A DNA stretch of 7,365 nt from Nitrospirae bacterium GWC2_57_9 (GCA_001805085.1 MHEA01000223.1:17559-24923); one strand, 5' to 3'; positions 1 to 6,337 are shown, numbered from the stretch's first letter. Numbers and translations: made by a program. The notes: generated from the sequence alone by a model not told the origin.

Positions 1-357
1 GATTACCAGCCGCTGGTGACGGCGCTCAAGCGCGCCGGGAACATACTGCCCGCGCAGTTCGAGGGGAGCGTCAAGAAGGGGCTGCTCAAGCTGGACGCGG
101 AGAAGGCGCTGTACGACGCGTTCACCCGGATCAAGGACCAGGTAAAGGAAAAGACCGCGAAACTCGACTTCCGGGGAGCCCTGGCGGACATCGCATCTCT
201 CCGCAAACCGGTGGACGCTTTTTTCGAGACGGTGATGGTCATGGACAAGGATGCGGACGTGAAGGCCAACCGCCTGGCCCTGCTCGCCGGCATTACGGGG
301 CTCTTTTCGGGGATCGCGGGCTTCTCGCGGCTGGTGCTGAGCAGTGAAGACAAATAA
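1..357 (+). CDS. glyS: Glycyl-tRNA synthetase beta subunit, C-terminal end (partial)
   Basis: This is the last 118 codons of a gene that begins before the window, read in frame from base 1 and ending at TAA 355-357. The protein resembles the C-terminus of bacterial GlyS, the beta chain of the alpha2beta2 glycyl-tRNA synthetase. It has the family's ending pattern: 'ALADIASLRKPVDAFFETVM', then 'VMDKDADVKANRLALL' and a short hydrophobic tail. This part belongs to the helical DALR-type domain used by the beta subunit to bind tRNA(Gly). The catalytic alpha subunit gene (glyQ) normally lies just upstream and would be outside the window. The two-subunit enzyme is bacterial and argues against an archaeal or eukaryotic source. 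No clear intrinsic terminator follows the stop. The match is by recognition of the tail sequence; nothing truncated or odd is visible. Confidence 0.93.
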   Translation, partial: DYQPLVTALKRAGNILPAQFEGSVKKGLLKLDAEKALYDAFTRIKDQVKEKTAKLDFRGALADIASLRKPVDAFFETVMVMDKDADVKANRLALLAGITGLFSGIAGFSRLVLSSEDK

Positions 358-368
358 ACTAATTTTAT

Positions 369-565
369 AACCACGGATAAACACGGTAAAGCGAAAACCG
401 ATTATCAACCACAGATAAACACAGGTTAACACAGATTAAAAAAGCAGTTGTTTCCCTGCTTCTTTTTCTAGTTCGTTTTTGTTGTTTGTTTTTATCTGTG
501 TTCATCTGTGGTTAAAGAAGATCTCCGATTTTTCGTTTTTGAACCGGGTTAATCTGTGGTTAAAA
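369..565. repeat. Cluster of AACCACAGATRAACACAG-type dispersed repeats, both orientations
   Basis: The 228-base gap between glyS and ppdK is AT-rich and carries several copies of one short motif. Copy 1 at 369-386 reads AACCACGGATAAACACGG. Copy 2 at 407-424 reads AACCACAGATAAACACAG. Copy 3 at 496-513 is the reverse complement (AACCACAGATGAACACAG) and matches copy 2 at 17 of 18 bases. A shorter inverted copy lies at 549-562 (TTAATCTGTGGTTA), whose TTAATCTGTG also pairs exactly with CACAGATTAA at 430-439. Similar motifs occur between genes in many environmental bacterial genomes, as far as I recall. Copies 2 and 3 could pair as a long stem with a loop of about 71 bases, but no T-tract follows as an intrinsic terminator would need. 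I see no convincing sigma-70 promoter for ppdK in this gap. Confidence 0.8.
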
Positions 566-570
566 AATCC

Positions 571-577
571 AGGGAGG
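571..577 (+). promoter_or_regulatory. Ribosome binding site of ppdK
   Basis: AGGGAGG lies 8 bases before ATG 586. It decides the start of ppdK: the in-frame GTG at 556 would begin inside the dispersed repeat, has no comparable site before it, and adds 10 residues not expected in the family. Confidence 0.85.
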
Positions 578-585
578 ATAGTCAC

Positions 586-3270
586 ATGGCTACGGGGAAG
601 AAATACATTTATTTTTTCGGCAGCGGAAAAGCTGATGGGACAGGCACCATGAAGGACCTGCTGGGCGGCAAGGGCGCCGGTCTCGCGGAAATGACCAACG
701 CAGGAGTGCCGGTGCCGCCGGGCTTCACGATCACCACCGAGGTCTGCAACCTGTTCTACGAACTGGGCAAGCGCGTGCCCGAAGGCCTTGACGGAGAGAT
801 GCGCGAGTACATGGGCAAAATGGAGGCCGCTTTGGGCGGGAGCTTCAAGTTCGGCGACAGCGACCGTCCGCTGCTGGTCTCGGTCCGCTCGGGCTCCAAG
901 TTCTCCATGCCGGGCATGATGGACACGGTCCTGAACCTGGGCCTGAACAACGAGACGATACAAGGCCTGATCCGCAGGACCGGGAACGAGCGCTTTGCCT
1001 GGGACGCCTACCGCCGGTTCATCCAGATGTTCGGCAATGTGGTCATGGGCATCGAGAAGGACCAGTTCGAGCATATCATCCACGAAATCAAGAAAAAGAA
1101 GAAAGTGAGCCTCGATATCGACCTGACCGCCGAGGACCTCAAGGCCCTCGTGGACAAGTTCAAGGTTAAGGTGAAACAGGTCACCAAACGCGATTTCCCC
1201 CAGGACGTCTGGGAGCAGCTGATCATGGCCCGCGATGCCGTGTTCGGCTCCTGGAACAATCCCCGCGCCATCACCTACCGCAGGCTGAATGACATTCCGG
1301 GCAACCTCGGCACGGCCGTCAACATCCAGGCAATGGTTTTCGGCAACATGGGCGATACCTCGGCAACGGGCGTGGGCTTCACCAGGAACCCCTCGACCGG
1401 CGCCAAGGAGTTCTACGGCGAATACCTGACGAACGCCCAGGGAGAAGACGTCGTCGCCGGCATCCGGACGCCCCATCCCATCGTCGATCTCGATAAAGAG
1501 ATGCCCCAGGTGTACAAGCAGCTCCGCGACATCACCAACAAGCTGGAGCAGCATTACCGCGACGTGCAGGACTTCGAGTTCACGGTCCAGGAAGGCACCC
1601 TGTTCATGCTCCAGACCCGCACGGGCAAGCGCACGGCCCATGCAGCCATCAAGATCGCCGTGGACATGGTGAAAGAGGGTCTTATCTCGAAGGAAGAGGC
1701 GGTGCTCCGCGTCGAGCCTGCCTCCCTCGATCAGCTGCTCCATCCCATCATCGATCCCAAGGCAAAGATCGAAGTGATCGCCAAGGGACTTCCCGCGTCT
1801 CCGGGAGCCGCTTCCGGCAAGGTCGTGTTCACGGCCGATGAAGCCGTCAGGATGGCGAAGAAAGAGCCTGTCATCCTGGTCAGGCCCGAGACCACGCCCG
1901 ACGACATTCACGGCATGGACGCGGCCAAGGGCATCCTTACGGCCCGCGGCGGCATGACTTCCCATGCGGCAGTCGTGGCGCGCGGCATGGGCAAGCCCTG
2001 CGTAGCCGGGTGCGAAACCATCAAGGTTGATCTGAAAGCAGAGAAATTCACCGTAGGCAAGGTCACGGTGAAACTGGGCGATCACATCACGATCGACGGC
2101 GGCACGGGCCGCGTCATTATCGGCAAGGTCCCGACCAAGGACCCGGAAGTGAGCGGGGATTTCGGCACGCTCATGAGCTGGGTCGATGAGATCAGGACCA
2201 TGGGCGTGCGCGCCAATGCGGACATTCCGCGCGATGCCAGGATGGCGCGAAAATTCGGCGCCGAAGGCATCGGGCTCTGCCGCACCGAGCATATGTTCTT
2301 CGCGGAGGAGCGCCTGCCCATCGTGCAGCAGATGATCCTGGCCGACAATACCGATGACCGCGAGAAGGCGCTGGCCAAGCTTCTCCCGATGCAGCGTTCG
2401 GACTTCAAGGGCCTCTTCGAGACCATGGAAGGCTACCCGGTGACCGTTCGTCTCCTCGACCCGCCGCTCCATGAATTCCTGCCGAAGCGCGAGGAACTTA
2501 TGGTCGAGATCGCCGTCATGCACGCGAAGAAGGCTCCCAAGGCGTCCATCACCAAAAAGGAGAAACTGCTCCATCGCGTCGAGGACCTCCATGAGCTGAA
2601 CCCCATGCTCGGCCACCGCGGCTGCCGCCTCGGCATCGTGTACCCCGAGATCACCCGCATGCAGACCCGGGCCATCATCGAGGCCGCCTGCGAACTGGCG
2701 AAGAAGGGCAAGAAGATCGTGCCCGAGATCATGGTCCCGCTGGTCGGCATCAAAAAGGAGCTCCAGAACCAGAAGGACCTGATCAAGAAAACGGCCGAAG
2801 AGGTGATGGAGAAGAAGGGCGTGAAGGTCGAGTACCTGGTCGGAACCATGATCGAGCTGCCGCGGGCCGCCATCATCGCCGACGAGATCGCGAAGGAAGC
2901 GGAGTTCTTCTCCTTCGGCACGAACGACCTGACCCAGACCACCTTCGGCTTCAGCCGCGACGACGCGGGCAAGTTCATCGGCTACTACACCGAGAACAAT
3001 ATCCTGGAGAAAGACCCCTTCCAAACCCTGGACCAGGAGGGCGTGGGCGCTCTCGTCCAGATGGGCGTGGAAAAGGGCCGCAAGACCCGTCCGAACCTCA
3101 AGGTCGGCATCTGCGGCGAGCACGGCGGCGATCCGGCCAGCGTCGAGTTCTGCTACCGGACCGGGCTCAACTATGTGAGCTGCTCTCCGTTCCGTGTTCC
3201 CATTGCGCGGATCGCGGCGGCCCATGCCAAGCTCAAGGAAAAGGGCGTGGGCGGTTCGGTGTCGAAGTAA
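586..3270 (+). CDS. ppdK: Pyruvate, phosphate dikinase (PPDK)
   Basis: The enzyme reversibly converts pyruvate, ATP and phosphate into PEP, AMP and pyrophosphate in the cytoplasm. It has 894 residues, normal for bacterial PPDK, and all three parts are visible. Residues 1 to about 370 are the ATP-grasp nucleotide domain, opening with KKYIYFFGSG, with LLGGKGAGLAEM, VSVRSGSKFSMPGMMDT (Arg101) and LQTRTGKRT (342-350). The swivelling phosphohistidine domain begins near 399 (LPASPGAASGKV) and carries GGMTSHAAV with catalytic His460. Thr458 matches the residue that PDRP-type regulators phosphorylate in other PPDKs. The C-terminal PEP/pyruvate barrel has GLCRTEHMFF (Arg566), SFGTNDLTQ (776-784) and KVGICGEHGGDP with the proton-donor Cys843. 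The TGKRT and YFFG motifs favour PPDK over PEP synthase. Placement beside glyS suggests constitutive central metabolism. A strong terminator follows, so the gene is probably the last of its transcript. Confidence 0.97.
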   Translation: MATGKKYIYFFGSGKADGTGTMKDLLGGKGAGLAEMTNAGVPVPPGFTITTEVCNLFYELGKRVPEGLDGEMREYMGKMEAALGGSFKFGDSDRPLLVSVRSGSKFSMPGMMDTVLNLGLNNETIQGLIRRTGNERFAWDAYRRFIQMFGNVVMGIEKDQFEHIIHEIKKKKKVSLDIDLTAEDLKALVDKFKVKVKQVTKRDFPQDVWEQLIMARDAVFGSWNNPRAITYRRLNDIPGNLGTAVNIQAMVFGNMGDTSATGVGFTRNPSTGAKEFYGEYLTNAQGEDVVAGIRTPHPIVDLDKEMPQVYKQLRDITNKLEQHYRDVQDFEFTVQEGTLFMLQTRTGKRTAHAAIKIAVDMVKEGLISKEEAVLRVEPASLDQLLHPIIDPKAKIEVIAKGLPASPGAASGKVVFTADEAVRMAKKEPVILVRPETTPDDIHGMDAAKGILTARGGMTSHAAVVARGMGKPCVAGCETIKVDLKAEKFTVGKVTVKLGDHITIDGGTGRVIIGKVPTKDPEVSGDFGTLMSWVDEIRTMGVRANADIPRDARMARKFGAEGIGLCRTEHMFFAEERLPIVQQMILADNTDDREKALAKLLPMQRSDFKGLFETMEGYPVTVRLLDPPLHEFLPKREELMVEIAVMHAKKAPKASITKKEKLLHRVEDLHELNPMLGHRGCRLGIVYPEITRMQTRAIIEAACELAKKGKKIVPEIMVPLVGIKKELQNQKDLIKKTAEEVMEKKGVKVEYLVGTMIELPRAAIIADEIAKEAEFFSFGTNDLTQTTFGFSRDDAGKFIGYYTENNILEKDPFQTLDQEGVGALVQMGVEKGRKTRPNLKVGICGEHGGDPASVEFCYRTGLNYVSCSPFRVPIARIAAAHAKLKEKGVGGSVSK

Positions 3271-3290
3271 CAAGTCTGAAGAGTTAAATC

Positions 3291-3320
3291 AAAGGGCGGT
3301 CTGAAAAGACCGCCCTTTTT
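3291..3320 (+). terminator. Intrinsic terminator of ppdK
   Basis: A perfect 12-bp stem (AAAGGGCGGTCT, 3291-3302, with AGACCGCCCTTT, 3307-3318) closes on the tetraloop GAAA. The T-run 3316-3320 is followed by ATT. It starts 20 bases after the ppdK stop and insulates ppdK from the toxin-antitoxin cassette downstream. Confidence 0.95.
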
Positions 3321-3343
3321 ATTAAGTCGGCTGTATAATTCTT

Positions 3344-3371
3344 TTTACATAGGCAAATCCCGTGTTATAAT
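3344..3371 (+). promoter_or_regulatory. Sigma-70-type promoter of the toxin-antitoxin cassette
   Basis: The -35 box TTTACA (3344-3349) is separated by 16 bases from a consensus -10 box TATAAT (3366-3371). A TG dinucleotide at 3363-3364 gives an extended -10. Transcription would begin near 3378, leaving a leader of about 19 bases before ATG 3397. The -10 box lies inside the palindrome at 3363-3383, so a bound repressor would block RNA polymerase. Confidence 0.75.
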
Positions 3372-3383
3372 TACGTTATAACA
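3363..3383. promoter_or_regulatory. Palindromic operator candidate over the -10 box
   Basis: TGTTATAA (3363-3370) and TTATAACA (3376-3383) are perfect 8-bp inverted arms around a 5-base centre. The element covers the -10 box and the expected transcription start, and it lies 13 bases before the antitoxin start codon. AbrB/MazE-fold antitoxins typically repress their own promoter by binding such symmetrical sites as dimers. That makes this the likely autoregulatory operator, which is an inference from position and symmetry. Confidence 0.65.
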
Positions 3384-3396
3384 TCCGGGAGGGGCT

Positions 3397-3645
3397 ATGC
3401 AGAGAAAAGTATTCGCTGTAGGCAACAGTAAAGGGGTATCGATCCCCACCGAATATCTGAGCAAGCTGGAATTGACGGTCGGCGCCGAGGTCAATGTCAT
3501 TCTCGATGAAGACCATGATCGCATCATGATCGAACCGGTCCGCAAAAAAAAATATGCCAAGGGCATCGACCGGGATTTCGTTGCGCAGGTGAATGAGTTC
3601 ATTGAGCAATACCGTCCGGCGCTCAAGGAACTTGCGAAGAAGTGA
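3397..3645 (+). CDS. AbrB/MazE/SpoVT-family antitoxin
   Basis: This 82-residue protein is the likely antitoxin and autorepressor of the cassette. Residues 1 to about 49 form an AbrB-type swapped-hairpin DNA-binding domain: VGNSKGVSIPTEYL, then LELTVGAEVNV and IMIEPV. Residues about 53-82 form a charged helical tail (DFVAQVNEFIEQYRPALKEL), the part that should wrap and neutralise the partner toxin. ATG 3397 is preceded by a purine-rich GGGAGGGG at 3387-3394. The stop codon overlaps the toxin start by 4 bases (GTGA), giving translational coupling. Phd is the classical partner of Doc, and pairing an AbrB-fold antitoxin with a Doc-fold toxin is one of the known mix-and-match combinations. A run of nine A at 3544-3552 encodes Lys50-Lys52, exactly at the junction of the two domains. 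Confidence 0.88.
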   Translation: MQRKVFAVGNSKGVSIPTEYLSKLELTVGAEVNVILDEDHDRIMIEPVRKKKYAKGIDRDFVAQVNEFIEQYRPALKELAKK

Positions 3646-4028
3646 AGTATATGACCGCCGAACAGGTCCTCTTCATCCATGCGAGGATCATCGACGAATC
3701 GGGCGGAGCGCACGGCGTCCGGGAGGTAGGACTCCTCAAATCAGCGATCGGTCGTCCTCAGGCCACTTTTGACAAACGTGATCTCTATCATGACGTCTGG
3801 CATAAGGCCGCTGCTCTCATGGAGTCTCTTATCGGCAACCGTCCGTTCATCGACGGGAATAAGAGAACATCGCTAGCATCGGCCGCATTATTCCTGCGGC
3901 GAAATGGATTTCGGCTGAACTCCGAACAACAGGGGATCGAAAGTTTTACCCTGGATATGGCATTAAAAAAAATATCGATAGAGGACGCGGCAGCCTGGCT
4001 TAAACAACAGGCAGTGAGATCAGAATAA
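3642..4028 (+). CDS. Doc/Fic-fold (death-on-curing family) toxin, atypical active site
   Basis: This 128-residue protein resembles death-on-curing toxins. Doc of phage P1 phosphorylates elongation factor Tu and halts translation. Family marks are VLFIHARIIDESGGAHGVRE near the start, LLKSAIGRPQATF, HKAAALMESLIGNRPF, and DGNKRTSLASAALFLRRNG. The Fic motif reads NRPFIDGNKRT (residues 66-76). The position normally held by the conserved His is Arg67, codon CGT at 3840-3842, while Asp, Asn, Lys and Arg of the motif are kept. A Doc H66Y mutant is known to be non-toxic, so activity here is doubtful. GTG 3642 is chosen because MKYxTAE is a common family start and because it overlaps the antitoxin stop. 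ATG 3651 is the alternative, and neither has a strong ribosome site. GC is lower than in the flanking genes, which suggests transfer. Confidence 0.88.
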   Translation: MKYMTAEQVLFIHARIIDESGGAHGVREVGLLKSAIGRPQATFDKRDLYHDVWHKAAALMESLIGNRPFIDGNKRTSLASAALFLRRNGFRLNSEQQGIESFTLDMALKKISIEDAAAWLKQQAVRSE

Positions 4029-4035
4029 GTTATCT

Positions 4036-5136
4036 ATGGCTCATATTGACGTAGATATGAAATACCTGCGCATGGCGCTCCGCCTGGCTGAAAAGGCCAA
4101 AGGCAGGACCAGCCCGAATCCCATGGTCGGCGCCGTTGTCGTGAAGAGCGGCAGGGTGATCAGCCGCGGCTATCACGAGAAAGCGGGCATGCCCCATGCA
4201 GAGGCAGTTGCGCTCAGGAAAGCGGGGAGAGCCGCCAAAGGCGCGACCCTGTACGTGACGCTCGAGCCCTGCTCGCATACGAACAAGCGAACGCCTCCGT
4301 GTTGCCCCCTGATCATCCAGCACGGCATCAGACGCGTCGTCGTTGCCATGATAGATCCCAATCCCCATGTCTCCGGCGACGGCATCAGGAAGCTCAAGGC
4401 GGCAGGCATCGAGGTCATCACCGGCGTGCTCGGGGACGAAGCAAAACAGCTGAACGAGGCCTTTGTCAAACACGTGACGACCAGGAAGCCCTTTGTGACC
4501 CTCAAGATAGCCCAGACCCTGGACGGCAAGATCGCGACCGCCTCCGGAGAATCGCAGTGGATCACCGGGGAACAGGCCCGGATGGAGGGGCACCGGCTGC
4601 GCGACAGCCACGATGCCGTTCTCGTCGGTATCAATACTGTGTTGAACGACGACCCCGCGCTCACGACACGGATTCCGCGGGGCAGGGACCCGGTGAGGGT
4701 CATCGTGGACAGCAATCTCCGGATCCCGCTCAAGGCAAGGGTGCTGACACAGCGATCAGCTGCAAGAACGATCGTTGCGACCGTATCAACGGCAAAACAG
4801 AAGTTGGCCGCGCTGGAAACGGCAGGCGCCGAGATCCTTCGGACCAAAAGCAGGCAGGGCAGGGTGGACCTTCAGGACCTGATGAAAAAACTGGGGCAGC
4901 GGGACATCATGAGTGTACTGATCGAGGGAGGGTCGGAGATCAATTCCTCGGCCCTGAAGGCGGGGATCGTGGACAAGGTCGTGCTGTTCCTGGCGCCCCT
5001 GCTCATGAGGGGCAAGGATTCGATCTGCTCCATCGGCGGCCTATGCCCGCCCCGGCTGAACCAGGCGGTGAGGCTCGAGGACCTGAGCGTGCAGTTCGTG
5101 GGCAAGGACCTGATGGTCACGGGGTATGTGCGGTAA
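4036..5136 (+). CDS. ribD: Bifunctional riboflavin biosynthesis deaminase/reductase RibD
   Basis: RibD deaminates the pyrimidine made from GTP by cyclohydrolase II and then reduces its ribosyl side chain with NADPH, two steps of FMN/FAD synthesis in the cytoplasm. It has 366 residues, the usual length. The N-terminal deaminase (to about 148) has SPNPMVGAVVV, the zinc and catalytic motif H54-A-E56, and LEPCSHTNKRTPPC with zinc ligands Cys79 and Cys89. That spacing is one residue longer than in E. coli RibD. The reductase domain begins near 151 with KPFVTLKIAQTLDGKIA, then SQWITG, VGINTVLNDDP and VLIEGGSEINSSAL. The start is uncertain: ATG 4036 lacks a Shine-Dalgarno sequence, and ATG 4057 (MKYLRMALRLAEK) also fits the family. 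It lies 7 bases after the toxin stop, so translation may be coupled. No ribE, ribBA or ribH follows, and I see no FMN riboswitch. Confidence 0.95.
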   Translation: MAHIDVDMKYLRMALRLAEKAKGRTSPNPMVGAVVVKSGRVISRGYHEKAGMPHAEAVALRKAGRAAKGATLYVTLEPCSHTNKRTPPCCPLIIQHGIRRVVVAMIDPNPHVSGDGIRKLKAAGIEVITGVLGDEAKQLNEAFVKHVTTRKPFVTLKIAQTLDGKIATASGESQWITGEQARMEGHRLRDSHDAVLVGINTVLNDDPALTTRIPRGRDPVRVIVDSNLRIPLKARVLTQRSAARTIVATVSTAKQKLAALETAGAEILRTKSRQGRVDLQDLMKKLGQRDIMSVLIEGGSEINSSALKAGIVDKVVLFLAPLLMRGKDSICSIGGLCPPRLNQAVRLEDLSVQFVGKDLMVTGYVR

Positions 5137-5145
5137 CCTATCGAG

Positions 5146-5166
5146 TGCGGAATGTGGAATGCGGAG
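5146..5166 (+). repeat. Short 7-base tandem repeat after ribD
   Basis: Three heptamers lie in tandem: TGCGGAA (5146-5152), TGTGGAA (5153-5159) and TGCGGAG (5160-5166). A degenerate continuation (TATTGGAATGGGG) runs to about 5179. The array sits in the 108-base gap between the convergent ends of ribD and the DUF202 gene. The rest of that gap shows no gene and no convincing terminator. Short GGAATGC-type arrays of this kind are common intergenic filler in several bacterial groups, as far as I recall. Confidence 0.6.
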
Positions 5167-5244
5167 TATTGGAATGGGGTTGAGCTGGAACTCCTGCCTA
5201 CGTTCAGACCCGTTCGCAATTGGTAGATAAAAACAGCGAAAGCT

Positions 5245-5643
5245 TTACATCGTGTGTATGAGATAGAGTATCAGGAATACCCCGATGGAGAGCAGGGACA
5301 GGAACAGCAGGATGCTCAGGATCCTTGAAGGTTGGTAGGAATCGTCTTCTATCTGTTTTTCAACGCTCTTGTACCTCACGTAGGCAAGCACTCCCATGAC
5401 CACCCCGAGCAGTACCAGCAGAACGCCGATGAGCGAAGAATATCCGGGCGCCGGCGGAACCGACTCCTTCCCCAGGTAATATCCCATCTGCTTTACAAAG
5501 AGAGAAAATTTCTCGACCACGAACCCGAAGGCCATGATGGCGATGCTGGTGCGGATCCAGGCGAGGAATGTGCGCTCGTTCGCCATGTGGACCCGCCGGT
5601 CGCGGATCTTCGCGGGGATCTTCTCTGCGGGCGTTTCCTGCAT
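5245..5643 (-). CDS. DUF202 (YidH-type) inner membrane protein
   Basis: This 132-residue membrane protein of unknown function opens with a hydrophilic segment followed by the DUF202 signature DRRVHMANERTFLAWIRTS (residues 15-33). Three hydrophobic stretches are visible at about 25-47, 70-89 and 108-129. The loop after the first carries GYYLGKESVPPAPG, and the loop before the third is charged (RYKSVEKQIEDD). The start ATG (5643-5641) has GGAG shortly upstream on its strand. The nearby ATG at 5647-5645 is in another frame and gives no family match. The gene follows the MarC-family gene in the same direction after 27 bases, so the two are probably cotranscribed, with this one last. DUF202 proteins such as YidH have no established biochemical role, and none is assigned here. 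Confidence 0.88.
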   Translation of the reverse strand: MQETPAEKIPAKIRDRRVHMANERTFLAWIRTSIAIMAFGFVVEKFSLFVKQMGYYLGKESVPPAPGYSSLIGVLLVLLGVVMGVLAYVRYKSVEKQIEDDSYQPSRILSILLFLSLLSIGVFLILYLIHTM

Positions 5644-5670
5644 TCATGTCTCCGATCCGTGTCTTGCCCT

Positions 5671-6267
5671 CTATCCCTGCAGTAAGGCTTGCAGCCCCGA
5701 GCGGATCATCTTGACCGCGATCGCCGCAAGCAGCAGCGCGGCTACCTTGGCAAAGGCCAGGGCGCCGTTGGTGCCGATCAGTTTTATAAGGCGGTCGGAC
5801 TGGGAAAATATGAGCCAGGCCAAAAGGATGTTGGCCCCGAGAGAAAGAATGACCGGGATGTAACCGTAGGTGCTGACGAGCGCCAGGGTGGTCGTCAGTG
5901 TGGCCGGTCCGGCGATGAGGGGCGTGCCCAGAGGGACGACACCGAAGGTGGGGCTGATCGTGTACTTGCGCGCGCCGGCCAGCACGATATCGCTCACGGC
6001 GATGATCAGCAGGATGATGCCTCCGGCGATCATGAAGTCTTCGACGCGGATGACGAGCGCCTTGAACACGGCCGCTCCCAGGAAGGTGAAGCCGATGGTG
6101 ATGAGCAGCGCGGTCAGAAGGGACTGGCGGAGAATATGTTTGCGCTCGCGGGGCTTGATGCCCTGGGTTATGGAAACGAAGATGGGCAGGATCCCGGGCG
6201 CGTCCATGGCAACCATGATCGGGATGAAGCTCAACAAGAACGGCTGAACGATCTCTTCGTAGAACAT
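5671..6267 (-). CDS. MarC-family integral membrane protein
   Basis: This 198-residue polytopic membrane protein belongs to the MarC (UPF0056) family, whose usual length is about 200-220. About six hydrophobic segments are visible near residues 8-30, 48-70, 78-98, 112-132, 136-157 and 170-188. Family marks are MDAPGILPIFVSIT (usually D-P-x-G-x-x-P-x-F) and its second-half counterpart PLGTPLIAGPATLTT. The two halves look like an internal repeat, as in the family. The name came from the E. coli multiple-antibiotic-resistance locus, but later work did not support a resistance role for MarC, so no substrate should be inferred. ATG 6267-6265 has AGGAG 8 bases upstream. It is the first gene of a probable two-gene unit with the DUF202 gene and is served by the promoter at 6337-6309. 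Confidence 0.92.
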   Translation of the reverse strand: MFYEEIVQPFLLSFIPIMVAMDAPGILPIFVSITQGIKPRERKHILRQSLLTALLITIGFTFLGAAVFKALVIRVEDFMIAGGIILLIIAVSDIVLAGARKYTISPTFGVVPLGTPLIAGPATLTTTLALVSTYGYIPVILSLGANILLAWLIFSQSDRLIKLIGTNGALAFAKVAALLLAAIAVKMIRSGLQALLQG

Positions 6268-6308
6268 GTGCGCGTCTCCTGTTCCTTGTCCCGGTTCTCT
6301 CTGGTCAC

Positions 6309-6337
6309 AGTATAGCGAAGATCGTATTATATGTCCA
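6309..6337 (-). promoter_or_regulatory. Sigma-70-type promoter of the MarC-family/DUF202 unit
   Basis: Read on the - strand, TGGACA (6337-6332) and TATACT (6314-6309) are separated by exactly 17 bases. Transcription would start near 6302, giving a leader of about 35 bases that includes the AGGAG site before ATG 6267. Both boxes differ from consensus at one position. Confidence 0.7.

Noticed and set aside
407..513. Intrinsic terminator of glyS formed by the inverted repeat copies
   Set aside because: The loop would be about 71 bases and no T-run follows the second arm.
369..562. CRISPR array
   Set aside because: The motif copies are only 18 bases, unevenly spaced and in both orientations, with no unique spacers of constant length and no cas genes nearby.
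556..585. GTG 556 as the ppdK start, adding 10 residues
   Set aside because: It begins inside the dispersed repeat and has no ribosome site, while ATG 586 has AGGGAGG at the right distance and gives the usual family start.
502..3273. A 923-codon open frame on the - strand covering all of ppdK
   Set aside because: It is antisense to a clear, full-length PPDK. Its translation is rich in H, D, A, L and G with no recognisable domain, which is what GC-biased codon use produces on the opposite strand.
3334..3339. A second TATAAT as another promoter for the toxin-antitoxin cassette
   Set aside because: Its -35 region would fall in the ppdK terminator stem and does not resemble a -35 box.
4029..4035. 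FMN riboswitch before ribD
   Set aside because: Only 7 bases separate ribD from the toxin gene, and none of the conserved riboswitch segments are seen upstream.
4299..5183. Long open frame overlapping ribD in another + frame, and - strand frames within 4030-5219
   Set aside because: Low-complexity, R/G/D/Q-rich translations without family features; shadows of the ribD coding frame.
5221..5250. Terminator for the DUF202 gene on the - strand (AGC-TTTC-GCT then a T-run)
   Set aside because: The stem is only 3 bp, too weak to call.
5689..6315. + strand open frame of 208 codons across the MarC-family gene
   Set aside because: It is antisense to a protein with clear MarC motifs, and its translation is hydrophilic and repetitive in D, Q, G and R.
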